DNA of 64,000 nt. It comes from Gluconobacter cerinus. Its GTDB lineage: Bacteria > Pseudomonadota > Alphaproteobacteria > Acetobacterales > Acetobacteraceae. Positions 53,788 to 64,000 of this stretch are shown here, piece by piece. Under the pieces are notes generated by a model, which searched no databases, was not told where the DNA came from, and was given only the letters and a program-made list of their open reading frames with translations. The DNA is taken from the NCBI RefSeq assembly GCF_002723935.1, contig NZ_BEWM01000005.1, positions 124,001 to 188,000 of the forward strand. The letters run 5' to 3'. Positions within the stretch are counted from its first letter, which is position 1; each line of letters starts with the position of its first letter. The translations under genes were made by a program, and so were the position numbers.

Positions 53788-56700
53788 ATGAACGCGATCA
53801 CCAAATCGTTCACGGGACGCAAGAGGATCCGCAAAAGCTTCGGGCGCATTCCCGAAATTGCGCCGATGCCCAATCTGATCGATGTGCAGCGCGCGTCCTA
53901 CGAAGCGTTCCTGCAAATGAACGTGAGTCCTGACAGCCGTCAGAACTCCGGTCTGCAGGAAGTCTTCCGTTCGGTTTTTCCAATCAATGACTTTGCTGGT
54001 CGCGGTCGTCTGGACTTCGTGTCTTACGAGTTCGAAGAGCCGAAGTATGACGTTGAAGAGTGCATTCAGCGCGGTCTGACATTTGCAGCTCCGCTGAAGG
54101 TTATCCTCCGTCTTACGACTTGGGATATCGATGAAGACACAGGTTCACGCTCCATTCATGATCTGAAGGAACAGCCGGTTTACATGGGCGACATGCCGCT
54201 CATGACCAATAACGGCACCTTTATTATCAATGGTACCGAGCGTGTCATCGTTTCTCAGATGCATCGTAGCCCGGGCGTCTTCTTCGATCATGATAAGGGC
54301 AAGACGCATTCTTCGGGCAAGTATCTTTTTGCTGCCCGTGTGATTCCGTATCGTGGTTCGTGGCTGGACTTCGAATTCGATGCAAAGGACCTGATTTACG
54401 TCCGCATCGATCGTAAGCGTAAGCTTCCGGTTACGACGCTGCTTTATGCTCTTGAGGGCGCGAACTATATCGCCCAGCGCGAAGAGAAGATTGCAGAAGG
54501 CGGCGATGTCGAAGGTCTAGACATTCGGGGTATGGATCAGGATGAAATCCTGTCCTACTTCTACGACATGGTCACCTTTACCCGCATGGGTGATGGCTGG
54601 GCACGTCCGTTCGAGCCTGATGCGTTCCGCGGCCAGAAGCTGCTGAGCCCGTTGGTTGACGCTGATACCGGTGAAGTCGTTGCTGAAGCCGATGCCAAGC
54701 TGACAGCGCGCATGGTTCGCAAGATTGCTGAAAAGACCCGTGTAGTTCAGGTCGGTCGCCTTGACGTTCTTGGCTGCTATCTTGCCCATGATCTCATCAA
54801 TGAGAACACTGGCGAGATCTACGGTGAAGCTGGTGAAGAGCTGACGGAAGACCGTCTGGCAGCACTTGAAGAGCTGGGAATTACAGAGCTTCCAACGCTT
54901 TCCATCGATGGTTCGCACGGTCCTTGGATCCGTAACACGCTCTCAGTTGACAAGAACACGAGCCGTGACGAAGCACTGATCGATATCTATCGTATCATGC
55001 GTCCAGGCGAGCCGCCGACCAAGGAAACCGCTGAAGCGATGTTCCGCGGTCTGTTCTTTGACCAGGATCGCTACGACCTTTCGTCTGTTGGTCGTGTCAA
55101 GATGAACATGCGTCTTGATGTAGACGCCCCGGACACCCTGCGCGTTCTGCGCAAGGAAGATATCCTGCGTACCATCAAGATCATGTGCGATCTCAAGGAT
55201 GGTCGTGGCCAGATCGACGATATTGATAACCTTGGTAATCGTCGCGTTCGCTCCGTCGGCGAACTGATGGAAAACCAGTATCGCGTTGGCTTGCTTCGTA
55301 TGGAGCGTGCCATCCGCGAGCGCATGGGCTCCGTCGACATCGACACGGTCATGCCGCATGATCTGATTAACGCCAAGCCTGCGGCTGCTGCCGTACGTGA
55401 GTTCTTCGGCTCGTCGCAGCTGAGCCAGTTCATGGATCAGACAAACCCGCTTTCTGAAGTGACGCACAAGCGTCGTCTTTCGGCGCTTGGCCCGGGCGGT
55501 CTGACCCGTGAGCGCGCAGGCTTCGAAGTTCGTGACGTCCATCCGACGCATTACGGTCGTATCTGCCCAATTGAGACGCCTGAAGGCCCGAACATTGGTC
55601 TGATCAACTCGCTTTCGACCTATGCCAAGGTTAACAAGTACGGCTTCATTGAGACACCGTATCGTCTTGTGAAGGACGGCATTCTTCAGGATGGCTGGAA
55701 ATATCTTTCCGCCATGGAAGAAGAGAAGCTTGTTGTTGCCCAGGCCGATGCGAAGCAGAGCGCTGATGGCCATCTGACAGACGAACTGGTCTCGGTTCGT
55801 AAGTCTGGTGACTTCCGTGTTGTTCCGCCTGAGCAGGTTACGGCTTGCGACGTATCACCGAAGCAGCTTGTGTCTGTTGCTGCGGCTCTCATTCCGTTCC
55901 TTGAGAACGATGACGCGAACCGCGCCCTGATGGGTGCGAACATGCAGCGTCAGGCCGTTCCACTGGTGAAGGCTGATGCCCCACTGGTTGGTACGGGCAT
56001 GGAAGCAGCTGTTGCACGTGACTCTGGTGCGACAATCGTCGCCAAGCGTGACGGTATTATCGACCAGATCGATGGTGCCCGTATCGTGGTCCGCGCGACC
56101 GACGATGCTGGTGCAACTCAGGGCGTCGATATCTATCGCCTTCGCAAGTACATGCGTTCGAACCAGTCGACCTGCATCAACCAGCGCCCGCTGGTGAAAG
56201 TTGGCGATACGGTTCATGCTGGCGACATCATTGCTGACGGTCCGTCCACGGAACTGGGTGAACTGGCTCTGGGTCGTAACGTGCTCGTCGCGTTCATGCC
56301 TTGGAACGGTTACAACTTCGAAGACTCCATCCTGATTTCTGAGCGTATTGCTCGTGATGACGTGTTCACCTCGATTCATATCGAGGAATTCGAAGTCATG
56401 GCTCGTGATACGAAGCTGGGTCAGGAAGAAATTACGCGCGACATTCCTAATGTCGGCGAAGAAGCTCTTCGTAACCTTGACGAGGCTGGCATTGTTTATG
56501 TCGGCGCAGAGGTCAATCCGGGCGACATTCTTGTTGGTAAGGTGACACCAAAGGGCGAAAGCCCAATGACGCCAGAAGAGAAGCTTCTGCGTGCCATCTT
56601 TGGTGAAAAGGCTTCTGACGTTCGTGACACGTCTCTGAAGCTTCCACCCGGAACGACCGGAACGATCGTTGATGTTCGTGTCTTCTCGCGCCGCGGCGTG

Positions 56701-57960
56701 GACAAGGACGAGCGTGCCATGGCCATCGAACGCGCTGAAATCGAGCGTCTGACGAAGGACCGTGATGACGAGCGTTCCATTCAGGAGCGTAGCTTCCACA
56801 ACCGTCTGCGTGAGCGTCTGGTTGGTGAAGTGGCCGGAGCAGGCTTCAAGGGGATCCGTGCAGGAACGCCGATCACAGTAGAGGTGCTTGATGAGCATCC
56901 TCGCGCTGCATGGCGGAACGTCACGGTTGCTTCTGACGAAGTCACCGCCGAGCTTGAGACCCTGCGTTCAGAGTTCGACGAAGCTGTTCGCCTCATTAAC
57001 TCTCGCTTTGAGAACAAGGTCGAGAAGCTTCAGCGTGGTGATGAACTGCCGCCTGGCGTGATGAAGATGGTCAAGGTCTTCGTCGCTGTGAAGCGTAAGC
57101 TTCAGCCTGGCGATAAGATGGCCGGTCGTCATGGTAACAAGGGTGTTGTCTCCCGCGTTGTGCCAGTCGAGGACATGCCATTCCTGGAGAACGGACAGGC
57201 GGTTGATATCGTTCTGAACCCGCTCGGTGTGCCGTCTCGTATGAACATCGGTCAGATCCTTGAAACCCATCTGGGTTGGGCATGTGCCAATATTGGCGCA
57301 AGCATCGGGGAAATGGTCGACGAGTATCAGCGGTCTGGCGAACGTAAGCAGGAACTGCTTGATCGCCTGCGTGATGTCTATGGCGACGAAGTGTTCGAGA
57401 CGGATGTGGCAACGCTTCCTAACGAGCAGCTTGTTGAGCTGGCCAATAATCTCCGTAAGGGCCTGCCAATTGCTACGCCTGTTTTCGATGGGGCTTCCAT
57501 CCCTGATATCGAAAACATGCTGGAGAAGGCTGGCGTTGATAAGTCTGGCCAGTCCCAGCTGATCGATGGTCGTACAGGCGAGCTGTTCGAGCGTAAGACG
57601 ACAGTTGGCTACATCTACATGCTGAAGCTGCATCACCTTGTCGACGACAAGATCCATGCACGTTCGATCGGTCCTTACTCGCTTGTTACGCAGCAGCCGC
57701 TGGGTGGTAAGGCGCAGTTCGGTGGTCAGCGCTTCGGTGAGATGGAAGTGTGGGCACTTGAGGCGTATGGCGCAGCATATACGCTGCAGGAAATGCTGAC
57801 GGTGAAGTCGGATGACGTGTCCGGCCGTACCAAGGTTTATGAGGCGATCGTGCGTGAGCAGGATGACTTCGAGGCCGGTATTCCTGAGAGCTTCAACGTT
57901 CTGATCAAGGAACTGAAGTCGCTCGGTCTGAATGTCGAACTTGAGCAGGGCGCCGCTTAA
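53788..57960 (+). CDS. rpoB: RNA polymerase beta subunit
   Basis: The 1390-residue beta subunit is complete. The rifampicin-region residues are seen in [30 protein letters not shown] (about 530-560). [22 protein letters not shown] follows, then the [21 protein letters not shown] block, [15 protein letters not shown] and the C-terminal [24 protein letters not shown]. The Ser/His/Ser positions of the rifampicin pocket appear wild-type. ATG at 53788 begins [19 protein letters not shown]. rpoC follows after 80 bases. Confidence 0.99.
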   Translation: MNAITKSFTGRKRIRKSFGRIPEIAPMPNLIDVQRASYEAFLQMNVSPDSRQNSGLQEVFRSVFPINDFAGRGRLDFVSYEFEEPKYDVEECIQRGLTFAAPLKVILRLTTWDIDEDTGSRSIHDLKEQPVYMGDMPLMTNNGTFIINGTERVIVSQMHRSPGVFFDHDKGKTHSSGKYLFAARVIPYRGSWLDFEFDAKDLIYVRIDRKRKLPVTTLLYALEGANYIAQREEKIAEGGDVEGLDIRGMDQDEILSYFYDMVTFTRMGDGWARPFEPDAFRGQKLLSPLVDADTGEVVAEADAKLTARMVRKIAEKTRVVQVGRLDVLGCYLAHDLINENTGEIYGEAGEELTEDRLAALEELGITELPTLSIDGSHGPWIRNTLSVDKNTSRDEALIDIYRIMRPGEPPTKETAEAMFRGLFFDQDRYDLSSVGRVKMNMRLDVDAPDTLRVLRKEDILRTIKIMCDLKDGRGQIDDIDNLGNRRVRSVGELMENQYRVGLLRMERAIRERMGSVDIDTVMPHDLINAKPAAAAVREFFGSSQLSQFMDQTNPLSEVTHKRRLSALGPGGLTRERAGFEVRDVHPTHYGRICPIETPEGPNIGLINSLSTYAKVNKYGFIETPYRLVKDGILQDGWKYLSAMEEEKLVVAQADAKQSADGHLTDELVSVRKSGDFRVVPPEQVTACDVSPKQLVSVAAALIPFLENDDANRALMGANMQRQAVPLVKADAPLVGTGMEAAVARDSGATIVAKRDGIIDQIDGARIVVRATDDAGATQGVDIYRLRKYMRSNQSTCINQRPLVKVGDTVHAGDIIADGPSTELGELALGRNVLVAFMPWNGYNFEDSILISERIARDDVFTSIHIEEFEVMARDTKLGQEEITRDIPNVGEEALRNLDEAGIVYVGAEVNPGDILVGKVTPKGESPMTPEEKLLRAIFGEKASDVRDTSLKLPPGTTGTIVDVRVFSRRGVDKDERAMAIERAEIERLTKDRDDERSIQERSFHNRLRERLVGEVAGAGFKGIRAGTPITVEVLDEHPRAAWRNVTVASDEVTAELETLRSEFDEAVRLINSRFENKVEKLQRGDELPPGVMKMVKVFVAVKRKLQPGDKMAGRHGNKGVVSRVVPVEDMPFLENGQAVDIVLNPLGVPSRMNIGQILETHLGWACANIGASIGEMVDEYQRSGERKQELLDRLRDVYGDEVFETDVATLPNEQLVELANNLRKGLPIATPVFDGASIPDIENMLEKAGVDKSGQSQLIDGRTGELFERKTTVGYIYMLKLHHLVDDKIHARSIGPYSLVTQQPLGGKAQFGGQRFGEMEVWALEAYGAAYTLQEMLTVKSDDVSGRTKVYEAIVREQDDFEAGIPESFNVLIKELKSLGLNVELEQGAA

Positions 57961-58040
57961 TTGGCGTCTCTGCTGCTCGCTTTACGGTTCAATTTTGACG
58001 CGCCCGCAGGACGCTGCGGCGCGCATTGGGGTTTCGGCGC

Positions 58041-61000
58041 ATGAACGAACTCATGAAGATCCTGGGTCAGGCTGGCCAGTCGGTAGCCTTCGATCAGATC
58101 AAGATCCAGCTTGCTTCCAGCGAGCAGATCCGTTCCTGGTCTTACGGTGAAATCAAAAAGCCGGAGACCATTAATTACCGGACGTTCAAGCCTGAGCGTG
58201 ACGGCCTTTTCTGTGCGCGTATTTTTGGTCCGATCAAGGACTACGAATGCCTGTGTGGAAAATACAAGCGGATGAAGTTCCGCGGCATTGTCTGTGAAAA
58301 GTGCGGTGTTGAAGTTACGCTGGCGAAGGTTCGCCGTGAGCGTATGGGCCATATCGAGCTCGCTTCACCTGTCGCACATATCTGGTTCCTGAAGTCGCTT
58401 CCTAGCCGTATTGCTACGATGATGGATATGGCTCTCAAGGATGTTGAGCCAGTTCTGTACTTCGAAAAGTTCCTTGTGCTCGACAAGGGCGTCTGTGACT
58501 CCGATCAGATCGAGTCTTACAAGAACGGCAAGAAGCGCGACCAGTACCTTCTGGACGAAGTCCGTTGTGAAGATCTTCTGGATGAATATCCGGATGCAGG
58601 CATCGACGTCGGTATCGGCGCTGAAGCCATCAAGCGTGCACTTTCCACGTATGACTGGGGTATTCCTAACGCTCAGGAGCGTGAACTGAGCCTTGCCGCT
58701 AAGGCAAAGGGCTTGGCGGATCCGTTTGACTATGACGCTGAAGTCATGGAAGGCGATTCCGAAAAGACGATGATGCGCAAGAAGCTGCGCAAGGCAACGT
58801 CCGAGGCTGCTCGCAAGAAGCTGGTCAAGCGTCTGAAGCTCGTTGAGGCATTCGTTGAGAGTGGTTCACGTCCGGATTGGATGATCATGGACATTATTCC
58901 GGTGATCCCACCGGAACTGCGTCCGCTGGTCCCGCTGGATGGCGGTCGTTTCGCCACGTCCGATCTGAATGATCTGTATCGTCGCGTTATCAATCGTAAT
59001 AACCGTCTGAAGCGTCTGATCGAGCTTCGTGCGCCGGACATTATTGTTCGAAACGAAAAGCGTATGCTTCAGGAATCTGTTGATGCGCTGTTCGATAACG
59101 GTCGTCGTGGACGTGCCATCACGGGTGCCAACAAGCGTCCGCTGAAGTCTCTGTCCGACATGCTAAAGGGCAAGCAGGGCCGTTTCCGTCAGAACCTTCT
59201 TGGTAAGCGCGTTGACTACTCTGGCCGTTCGGTCATCGTGGTTGGTCCGGAGCTGAAGCTGCACCAGTGCGGTCTTCCAAAGAAGATGGCGCTAGAGCTT
59301 TTCAAGCCATTCATCTACTCGAAGCTTGAGAAGTACGGTCACGCTACCACTATTAAAGCTGCAAAGCGTATGGTGGAGAAAGAGCGTCCGGAAGTTTGGG
59401 ATATCCTCGAAGAGGTTATCCGCGAGCATCCTGTGATGCTGAACCGTGCGCCGACGCTTCACCGTCTTGGGATTCAGGCATTTGAGCCAACGCTGATCGA
59501 AGGGAAGGCTATCCAGCTTCACCCGCTGGTCTGCACCGCGTTCAATGCTGACTTTGACGGCGATCAGATGGCCGTGCACGTTCCGTTGTCGCTCGAAGCA
59601 CAGCTGGAAGCCCGCGTGCTGATGATGTCCACAAACAACATCCTCAGCCCGGCTAACGGTAAGCCGATTATCGTGCCGTCTCAGGATATTGTTCTGGGTC
59701 TCTATTATCTGAGCCTTGAAGTTCCTGAGTATCGCGCAACGCCAGACGAAGCTGTCATTGAAGGCGACAAGGTCGTTAAGGCTGCGCCGCCGGCATACTC
59801 GGATGTTGCAGAAATCGAGAGCGCAATGCTGGCGGGTACTCTGCAACTGCACGATAAGATTCGTCTGCGCCTGCCGACCGTTGATGAAAACGGTAAGCCG
59901 ATCCGCCAGATGATCGTGACGACGCCGGGACGTGCGCTTATTGCGCAGATCCTGCCGAAGCACCCAGCGATTCCGTTCAGCCTGATCAATAAGCAGCTGA
60001 CGAAGAAGAACGTGTCTGACGTGATTGACACGGTCTACCGTCACTGTGGTCAGAAGGAAGCAGTGATCTTCTGTGACCGTCTGATGGGTCTTGGATTCCG
60101 TCATGCTGCCCGTGCCGGCATCTCCTTCGGCAAGGATGACATGATCATCCCGGCAGAGAAGGCGCCGCTGGTTGCCAAGACTTCGGAAGAGGTCAAGGAA
60201 TTCGAGCAGCAGTATCAGGATGGTCTGATCACCGCTGGCGAGCGCTATAACAAGGTGGTTGACGCATGGTCACGCTGCACGGACGAAGTCCAGGCAGCCA
60301 TGCTGAAGGAAATTTCCAAGCAGGTTATCGGTAAGCCGACTAACTCTGTCTGGATGATGAGCCACTCCGGTGCTCGTGGGTCGCCAGCCCAGATGAAGCA
60401 GCTCGCTGGTATGCGCGGTCTGATGGTGAAGCCTTCGGGCGAAATTATCGAACAGCCGATTATCGCGAACTTCAAAGAAGGTCTGTCGGTTCTCGATTAC
60501 TTCACGTCCAGCCACGGTGCTCGTAAGGGCCTCGCGGATACGGCTCTGAAGACTGCAAACTCGGGTTATCTGACGCGTCGTCTCGTTGACGTTGCCCAGG
60601 ATTGCATCATCGTCGAGCCGGATTGCGGTACTGAACGCGGCCTGACGGTTCGTGCGGTTATGGATAGTGGTGAAGTTGTCGCTTCGCTGTCTGAGCGTAT
60701 TCTGGGACGTACGACGTCCAAAGATGTGCTGCACCCGGTGACGCATGAAGTTCTGCTTCCGCGCAACACCCTGATCGAGGAGCCCGAAGCAGAGCTCATC
60801 GAGAAGGCCGGCGTCGAAAGCATGGAGATCCGCTCGGTTCTGACATGCGATAGCCGCGTTGGTATCTGTGCGCATTGCTATGGTCGTGATCTGGCTCGCG
60901 GTACGCCGGTGAACATCGGTGAAGCTGTCGGCGTTATTGCCGCTCAGTCCATCGGTGAGCCTGGTACACAGCTGACGATGCGTACCTTCCATATTGGTGG

Positions 61001-62357
61001 TGCAGCAACGCGTGGTGCTGAGCAGTCGATGGTCGAAGCCTCCCGTGATGGGCGTGTGACGATCAAGAACCGTAACGTCGTTGAGAATTCTCAGAAGGTT
61101 CTGGTGGTGATGTCGCGTAACTGCGAAATCCTGCTGACCGATGAGAACGGTGTCGAGCGTGCCCGTTATCGTGTGCCTTATGGTGCACGTCTGATGGTGG
61201 GCGAGGGTGAGGCAGTCGCACGTGGTCAAAAGATGGCCGAGTGGGACCCGTACACCCTTCCAATCATCACCGAGCAGGCTGGTACTGTTGAATACCTTGA
61301 CCTGATCGACAGCATCACGCTTGTCGAACGTATGGATGAGGTCACCGGCCTTAGCTCCAAGGTTGTGGTTGACTACAAGCAGGCTTCCAAGGGTGTTGAT
61401 CTTCGTCCACGTCTGCAGCTCAAGGATGCTGCGGGCAATGTGGTCAAGCTCGCCAATGGCAATGATGCTCGCTACTTCCTCTCACCAGACAGTATTCTGT
61501 CGATTGAGAATGGTGCCGAAGTTCATGCTGGTGACGTGCTGGCGCGTATTCCGCGTGAAGGTTCCAAGACCCGTGACATTACCGGTGGTCTGCCGCGTGT
61601 TGCCGAACTGTTCGAAGCCCGCCGTCCAAAGGATCATGCGATCATTGCCGAAGGCGATGGCCGTATTGAGTTCGGGAAGGATTACAAGTCGAAGCGTTGC
61701 GTTATCGTGAAAAACGACGAGACCAGCGAAGAGACGCAGTATCTTATCCCGAAGGGCAAGCATGTCTCCGTTCAGGAAGGTGACTTTGTCCAGAAGGGTG
61801 ATCCGCTGGTCGATGGTCCGCGTGTGCCGCATGACATTCTGAAAGTTATGGGTGTCGAGGCGCTTTCGGATTATCTGGTCAACGAAATTCAGGACGTCTA
61901 TCGACTGCAGGGCGTGAAGATCAATGACAAGCACATCGAGGTCATTGTTCGTCAGATGCTGCAGAAGGTTGAAATTCTGGAGCCAGGGGATTCTACCTAT
62001 CTGATCGGCGAGACCGTGGATCGGATTGAGTACGAGATCGAGAACCAGCGTCTTCAGGAAAATGGTGATACCCCAGCAGTGGCTATGCCGGTGCTACAGG
62101 GCATTACCAAGGCTTCCCTGCAGACGCAGTCCTTTATCTCGGCAGCATCCTTCCAGGAGACGACGCGCGTACTTACGGACGCTGCGACGTCTGGTAAGGT
62201 CGACACACTGAACGGTCTCAAGGAGAACGTGATTGTGGGTCGTCTGATCCCGGCCGGTACTGGTAGCGTTATGAACCGTCTGCGCGGCATTGCTGCCAGC
62301 CAGGATCGTCATCGCGTTGGCCGTTCAGCGGCTGAAGTGAAAGACGCGGCAGAATAA
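58041..62357 (+). CDS. rpoC: RNA polymerase beta' subunit
   Basis: The beta' subunit has about 1438 residues. The N-terminal zinc ribbon shows [25 protein letters not shown]. The catalytic NADFDGD motif lies at about 502-508, with the metal-binding Asp triad. The trigger-loop region has [55 protein letters not shown] and the second Zn site [15 protein letters not shown] ([17 protein letters not shown]). ATG at 58041 gives [10 protein letters not shown]; the TTG at 58026 is less likely. Two strong hairpins end the operon. Confidence 0.99.
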   Translation: MNELMKILGQAGQSVAFDQIKIQLASSEQIRSWSYGEIKKPETINYRTFKPERDGLFCARIFGPIKDYECLCGKYKRMKFRGIVCEKCGVEVTLAKVRRERMGHIELASPVAHIWFLKSLPSRIATMMDMALKDVEPVLYFEKFLVLDKGVCDSDQIESYKNGKKRDQYLLDEVRCEDLLDEYPDAGIDVGIGAEAIKRALSTYDWGIPNAQERELSLAAKAKGLADPFDYDAEVMEGDSEKTMMRKKLRKATSEAARKKLVKRLKLVEAFVESGSRPDWMIMDIIPVIPPELRPLVPLDGGRFATSDLNDLYRRVINRNNRLKRLIELRAPDIIVRNEKRMLQESVDALFDNGRRGRAITGANKRPLKSLSDMLKGKQGRFRQNLLGKRVDYSGRSVIVVGPELKLHQCGLPKKMALELFKPFIYSKLEKYGHATTIKAAKRMVEKERPEVWDILEEVIREHPVMLNRAPTLHRLGIQAFEPTLIEGKAIQLHPLVCTAFNADFDGDQMAVHVPLSLEAQLEARVLMMSTNNILSPANGKPIIVPSQDIVLGLYYLSLEVPEYRATPDEAVIEGDKVVKAAPPAYSDVAEIESAMLAGTLQLHDKIRLRLPTVDENGKPIRQMIVTTPGRALIAQILPKHPAIPFSLINKQLTKKNVSDVIDTVYRHCGQKEAVIFCDRLMGLGFRHAARAGISFGKDDMIIPAEKAPLVAKTSEEVKEFEQQYQDGLITAGERYNKVVDAWSRCTDEVQAAMLKEISKQVIGKPTNSVWMMSHSGARGSPAQMKQLAGMRGLMVKPSGEIIEQPIIANFKEGLSVLDYFTSSHGARKGLADTALKTANSGYLTRRLVDVAQDCIIVEPDCGTERGLTVRAVMDSGEVVASLSERILGRTTSKDVLHPVTHEVLLPRNTLIEEPEAELIEKAGVESMEIRSVLTCDSRVGICAHCYGRDLARGTPVNIGEAVGVIAAQSIGEPGTQLTMRTFHIGGAATRGAEQSMVEASRDGRVTIKNRNVVENSQKVLVVMSRNCEILLTDENGVERARYRVPYGARLMVGEGEAVARGQKMAEWDPYTLPIITEQAGTVEYLDLIDSITLVERMDEVTGLSSKVVVDYKQASKGVDLRPRLQLKDAAGNVVKLANGNDARYFLSPDSILSIENGAEVHAGDVLARIPREGSKTRDITGGLPRVAELFEARRPKDHAIIAEGDGRIEFGKDYKSKRCVIVKNDETSEETQYLIPKGKHVSVQEGDFVQKGDPLVDGPRVPHDILKVMGVEALSDYLVNEIQDVYRLQGVKINDKHIEVIVRQMLQKVEILEPGDSTYLIGETVDRIEYEIENQRLQENGDTPAVAMPVLQGITKASLQTQSFISAASFQETTRVLTDAATSGKVDTLNGLKENVIVGRLIPAGTGSVMNRLRGIAASQDRHRVGRSAAEVKDAAE

Positions 62358-62364
62358 TGAGAAA

Positions 62365-62447
62365 CCCCTCTGTTCCTCTTTTAAAAGAAGAGCAGAGGGG
62401 AAATTGCGGCGATTCTAAAAACTCTCTCTTTAGAATCGCCGCAATTT
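62365..62447 (+). terminator. Double terminator after rpoC
   Basis: Two hairpins stand side by side. The first has CCCCTCTG at 62365-62372 pairing with 62393-62400, plus an inner CTCTT/AAGAG. The second is a perfect 19-bp inverted repeat (62401-62419 with 62429-62447, 9-nt loop) whose 3' arm ends in T4. The first starts seven bases after the rpoC stop. Confidence 0.85.
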
Positions 62448-62468
62448 TAGCCGAAACACTTGACTCAA

Positions 62469-62493
62469 CGCGGAACCCTTCGTAGGTTCCGCG
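62469..62493 (+). promoter_or_regulatory. Third hairpin in the rpoC-rpsL gap
   Basis: CGCGGAACC at 62469-62477 pairs perfectly with 62485-62493 around a 7-nt loop. No T-run follows directly (an A8 run is at 62523-62530). It may be an mRNA element in the rpsL leader. Confidence 0.5.
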
Positions 62494-62612
62494 CCCTCGG
62501 CTACTCCCGTCTAATTAGGCGAAAAAAAAGCCGTCGAAGACAAAGAATCGCATGTGGTGCCGCTACCTCGGATTCGGGGGATGCCAAGGCCGCACGCTAC
62601 AAAAGGAGGGAA

Positions 62613-62678
62613 ATGGCTTTTGCTGTTTCTCTTTCCAAATGTGGGATAGGCAGGCGGTTCAGCCGCATGTCGATTTGA
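62613..62678 (+). CDS. Possible 21-residue leader peptide upstream of rpsL
   Basis: AAAAGGAGGGAA at 62601-62612, a near-perfect anti-16S match, stands directly before ATG 62613. The frame runs 21 codons (MAFAVSLSKCGIGRRFSRMSI) to TGA at 62676-62678. The peptide is basic and has no recognised family. A hairpin at 62693-62713 (CAGAAAG/CTTTCTG) lies between it and rpsL. It could be a translated leader for rpsL, a small protein, or a coincidence. Confidence 0.4.
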   Translation: MAFAVSLSKCGIGRRFSRMSI

Positions 62679-62744
62679 ATAAAATGTCATGGCAGAAAGT
62701 CTGGTGCTTTCTGTCCGGAATAGGACAAGGATTGGGAAGGGCGC

Positions 62745-63116
62745 ATGCCGACCATCAACCAGTTGATCGCGAACGGCCGTGAGCCGGCCGCAAAGCGGAA
62801 TAAGGTCCCTGCACTACAGGGATGCCCCCAGAAGCGTGGCGTATGCACGCGCGTGTACACGGTAACGCCAAAGAAGCCGAACTCCGCTCTGCGTAAGGTC
62901 GCCAAGGTGCGTCTGACCAACGGGTACGAGGTCGTAAGCTACATTCCGGGTGAAGGTCATAACCTTCAGGAACACAGTGTTGTTCTTATCCGTGGTGGGC
63001 GAGTGAAGGATCTTCCTGGTGTGCGTTATCACATCCTGCGAGGCGTGCTTGACACGCAGGGCATCGCTAAGCGTCGTCAGCGTCGTTCGCTGTATGGCGC
63101 GAAGCGTCCGAAGTAA
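62745..63116 (+). CDS. rpsL: 30S ribosomal protein S12
   Basis: S12 sits at the decoding centre. The 123-residue protein is complete: [58 protein letters not shown], and [20 protein letters not shown]. The lysines whose substitution gives streptomycin resistance (in TPKKPNS and GRVKDLPG) are present, so the allele looks sensitive. The ATG at 62745 is behind GGGAAGGG. rpsG follows after 12 bases. Confidence 0.98.
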   Translation: MPTINQLIANGREPAAKRNKVPALQGCPQKRGVCTRVYTVTPKKPNSALRKVAKVRLTNGYEVVSYIPGEGHNLQEHSVVLIRGGRVKDLPGVRYHILRGVLDTQGIAKRRQRRSLYGAKRPK

Positions 63117-63128
63117 GAGGTATTTGGA

Positions 63129-63605
63129 ATGAGTCGCCGTCACCGCGCTGTAAAGCGTGAGATCCTTCCCGATCCAAAATTCGGAGACATCGTCATTACG
63201 CGCTTCATGAATGCGCTGATGTACGATGGAAAGAAATCCACCGCCGAAGGCATCGTTTACGGTGCTCTCGAGGTTCTGCGTCACCGTGGTGGTGCAACTG
63301 CTGACCCGGTGGCTATGTTCCACTCGGCTCTGGACAACGTGAAGCCGGCTGTTGAAGTCCGTTCACGTCGTGTCGGTGGTGCTACCTATCAGGTGCCTGT
63401 CGAAGTGCGCACTGAGCGCCGTCAGGCTCTGGCGATCCGGTGGTTGATCGATGCCTCCCGCAAGCGCGGTGAGAACACGATGCAGGAGCGCTTGTCCAAC
63501 GAACTGATGGACGCGGTTAACAATCGTGGCGCTGCTGTAAAGAAGCGCGAAGACACCCACCGTATGGCTGAAGCCAACAAGGCATTCAGTCACTATCGCT
63601 GGTAA
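63129..63605 (+). CDS. rpsG: 30S ribosomal protein S7
   Basis: S7 nucleates assembly of the 30S head and lies at the E site. The 158-residue protein has the start [22 protein letters not shown], the [22 protein letters not shown] block and [33 protein letters not shown], ending with [13 protein letters not shown]. In most proteobacteria fusA would come next. Here the next gene, after 112 bases, is tuf. Confidence 0.98.
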   Translation: MSRRHRAVKREILPDPKFGDIVITRFMNALMYDGKKSTAEGIVYGALEVLRHRGGATADPVAMFHSALDNVKPAVEVRSRRVGGATYQVPVEVRTERRQALAIRWLIDASRKRGENTMQERLSNELMDAVNNRGAAVKKREDTHRMAEANKAFSHYRW

Positions 63606-63717
63606 TCAGAACCCGCTAAAGGGCTTCCGGCAGTATCTGGGAATCTAACAGGTACTGACTGGATGAACTTTCAGTCTTATCTCTGCCTCGTGGAAGGCAG
63701 GGTTTTGGAGAAAGACG

Positions 63718-64000
63718 ATGGCAAAGGCTAAATTCGAGCGGAACAAGCCGCACTGCAACATTGGTACGATCGGTCACGTCGATCACGGCAAGACCTCGCT
63801 GACTGCTGCAATCACCAAGGTGCTGGCAAAGACCGGTGGCGCAACGTTCAGCGCATATGACCAGATCGATAAGGCTCCTGAAGAGCGTGCTCGTGGTATC
63901 ACCATCTCCACGGCTCACGTTGAGTATGAGACGAAGAACCGTCACTACGCTCACGTCGACTGCCCTGGCCATGCTGACTACGTCAAGAACATGATCACCG
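63718..64000 (+). CDS. tuf: Elongation factor Tu, N-terminal part (cut by window edge)
   Basis: EF-Tu delivers aminoacyl-tRNA to the ribosome. The 94 residues present are the start of the GTPase domain: [20 protein letters not shown] carries the P-loop, RGITIS the switch I threonine, and [14 protein letters not shown] the G3 motif with the catalytic His region. They match EF-Tu and not EF-G. The frame is open to the right edge. The 112-base gap from rpsG contains GGAG before ATG 63718 and no gene. Confidence 0.97.
   Translation, partial: MAKAKFERNKPHCNIGTIGHVDHGKTSLTAAITKVLAKTGGATFSAYDQIDKAPEERARGITISTAHVEYETKNRHYAHVDCPGHADYVKNMIT

Overview
The window looks like chromosomal DNA of an acetic acid bacterium, most likely Gluconobacter or a close relative (Alphaproteobacteria, Acetobacteraceae). 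This is inference from gene content and protein character, without database comparison. It carries an Entner-Doudoroff edd-eda operon, the alphaproteobacterial DUF3576-leuS-lptE-holA cluster, a flagellar block, min genes, and the rplKA/rplJL/rpoBC/rpsL-rpsG cluster, in moderately GC-rich DNA.

Layout. 1-4.1 kb: a cut gene, a YfdX-family secreted protein, and edd-eda (6-phosphogluconate to pyruvate plus glyceraldehyde 3-phosphate). 4.2-6.8 kb: a YdjM-like membrane protein, purH and a small secreted protein, all overlapping. 6.8-15 kb: a flagellar operon (fliK-like, flgD, fliF, fliG, fliH, fliN, flhA). 15-19.6 kb: nitrilase-family amidase, NAD kinase, 2-hydroxyacid dehydrogenase, low-molecular-weight phosphatase, AEC transporter and a small membrane protein. 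19.57-24.54 kb: a decayed prophage. 24.53-24.84 kb: tRNA-Arg(CCU) split by a group I intron. 25.5-32.6 kb: a SARP-type regulator and the leuS cluster. 32.6-36.6 kb: a TonB-dependent receptor divergent from a secreted Yellow/MRJP-like protein. 36.6-41 kb: YidB-like protein, minCDE, a glutathione transferase-like protein and a flavoprotein. 41-51 kb: lipoprotein, rmuC, a two-component system and a tripartite RND efflux operon. 51-64 kb: ribosomal and RNA polymerase genes, ending inside tuf.

The most interesting locus is 19.5-24.9 kb. The tRNA-Arg(CCU) gene on the minus strand is interrupted in its anticodon loop by a 234-nt group I intron with recognisable core elements. The 17 bp at the 3' end of this tRNA recur with one mismatch at 19573-19589, about 5 kb away, which marks the two ends of an integrated element. 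Between the repeats lie a tyrosine integrase broken by a frameshift and an amber codon, an IS5-family insertion sequence whose transposase has three lesions, a lysis cassette (GH24 endolysin, holin candidate, inner and outer spanins with one frameshift each), and an AT-rich two-TM gene on the opposite strand that appears intact.

The ribosomal end is also rearranged. secE-nusG are not upstream of rplK, where an RND pump operon sits instead, and tuf follows rpsG with no fusA between them. The 387-bp rpoC-rpsL gap has three strong hairpins and a 21-codon reading frame behind a near-ideal Shine-Dalgarno sequence. No CRISPR array and no rRNA gene were seen.
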